Shown: positions 5,627 through 5,712 of the stretch, in pieces
How positions within the stretch are numbered: position 1 is the stretch's first letter
Layout: the number at the start of each line of letters is the position of its first letter
NCBI GenBank assembly: GCA_018883665.1
Contig: JAHLFU010000266.1
Span: 1-5,712 of the forward strand
Length of the DNA: 5,712 nucleotides
Reading direction: 5' to 3'
DNA from: Paraprevotella stercoravium
GTDB lineage: Bacteria; Bacteroidota; Bacteroidia; Bacteroidales; Bacteroidaceae
The notes under the pieces: model-generated
Databases searched by the model: none
What the model was told of the DNA's origin: nothing
Seen by the model: only the letters and a program-made list of their open reading frames with translations
Translations under genes and position numbers: made by a program

Positions 5627-5712
5627 CTGTCATGTCGAACTTGTCGAGACATCTCACGTGGTGCATGAAAAGGTCTTATGTGAGACCCCTCGACTTACGC
5701 TCGGGGTGACAG
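5627..5712. repeat. Imperfect long inverted repeat, REP/MITE-like intergenic element
   Basis: The left arm (5627-5657) starts CTGTCA and ends CTCAC. The right arm (5680-5712) starts GTGAG and ends TGACAG. The arms are about 31 and 33 nt, pair imperfectly with a 2-nt length difference in the middle, and enclose a 22-nt loop. The sharpest paired blocks are CTGTCA/TGACAG at the outer ends, GTCGAG/CTCGAC inside, and TCTCAC/GTGAGA at the loop. The composition (CTCGACTTACGCTCGGGG on the right arm) resembles dispersed intergenic repeats known from Bacteroides genomes. The right arm reaches the window edge, so the element may continue. Lying upstream of hisC, it could act as an RNA hairpin in a longer his transcript or be a passive repeat. 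Confidence 0.7.

Overview
The window looks like chromosomal DNA from Bacteroides or a close Bacteroidales relative. The evidence is a Bacteroides-type promoter (TTTG, 21 bp, TANNTTTG), starts without strong Shine-Dalgarno sequences, a bifunctional HisB, and intergenic repeats of the kind common in that genus.

Layout. Positions 1-130 carry, on the minus strand, a piece of an IS630-type DDE transposase that runs off the left edge. At about 131 it gives way abruptly to the 3' end of an unrelated plus-strand gene, a winged-helix segment ending at 289. Both are remnants. Positions 290-653 hold no credible gene. They contain a 22-bp tandem repeat (456-519) and a dense cluster of palindromes built on CGATAG/CTATCG (551-632). 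Next comes a compact control region: a ladder of CGTAACA/TGTAACA heptamers with an 11-bp period (654-693), then a promoter (707-739). These precede a two-component operon made of an OmpR/PhoB-type response regulator (784-1473) and an overlapping membrane histidine kinase of PhoR-like build (1448-3232). The two-component genes converge on the histidine genes, and the 126-bp gap between them holds a large multi-part inverted repeat (3260-3347).

The minus strand carries hisC (5520-4486) and hisB (4489-3359). They overlap by ATGA and encode successive late steps of histidine synthesis: IGP dehydratase (HisB C-terminal), HisC aminotransferase, and histidinol-phosphatase (HisB N-terminal). Upstream of hisC (5521-5712) there are only short tandem repeats and an imperfect inverted repeat of intergenic-element type. 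No strong promoter is visible there.

The coding genes are all of known families, and I see no wholly new system. The parts most worth a second look are the 11-bp-period operator candidate in front of the response regulator, the palindrome cluster beside it with mutually exclusive foldings, the convergent-gene hairpin, and the transposase/HTH scar.
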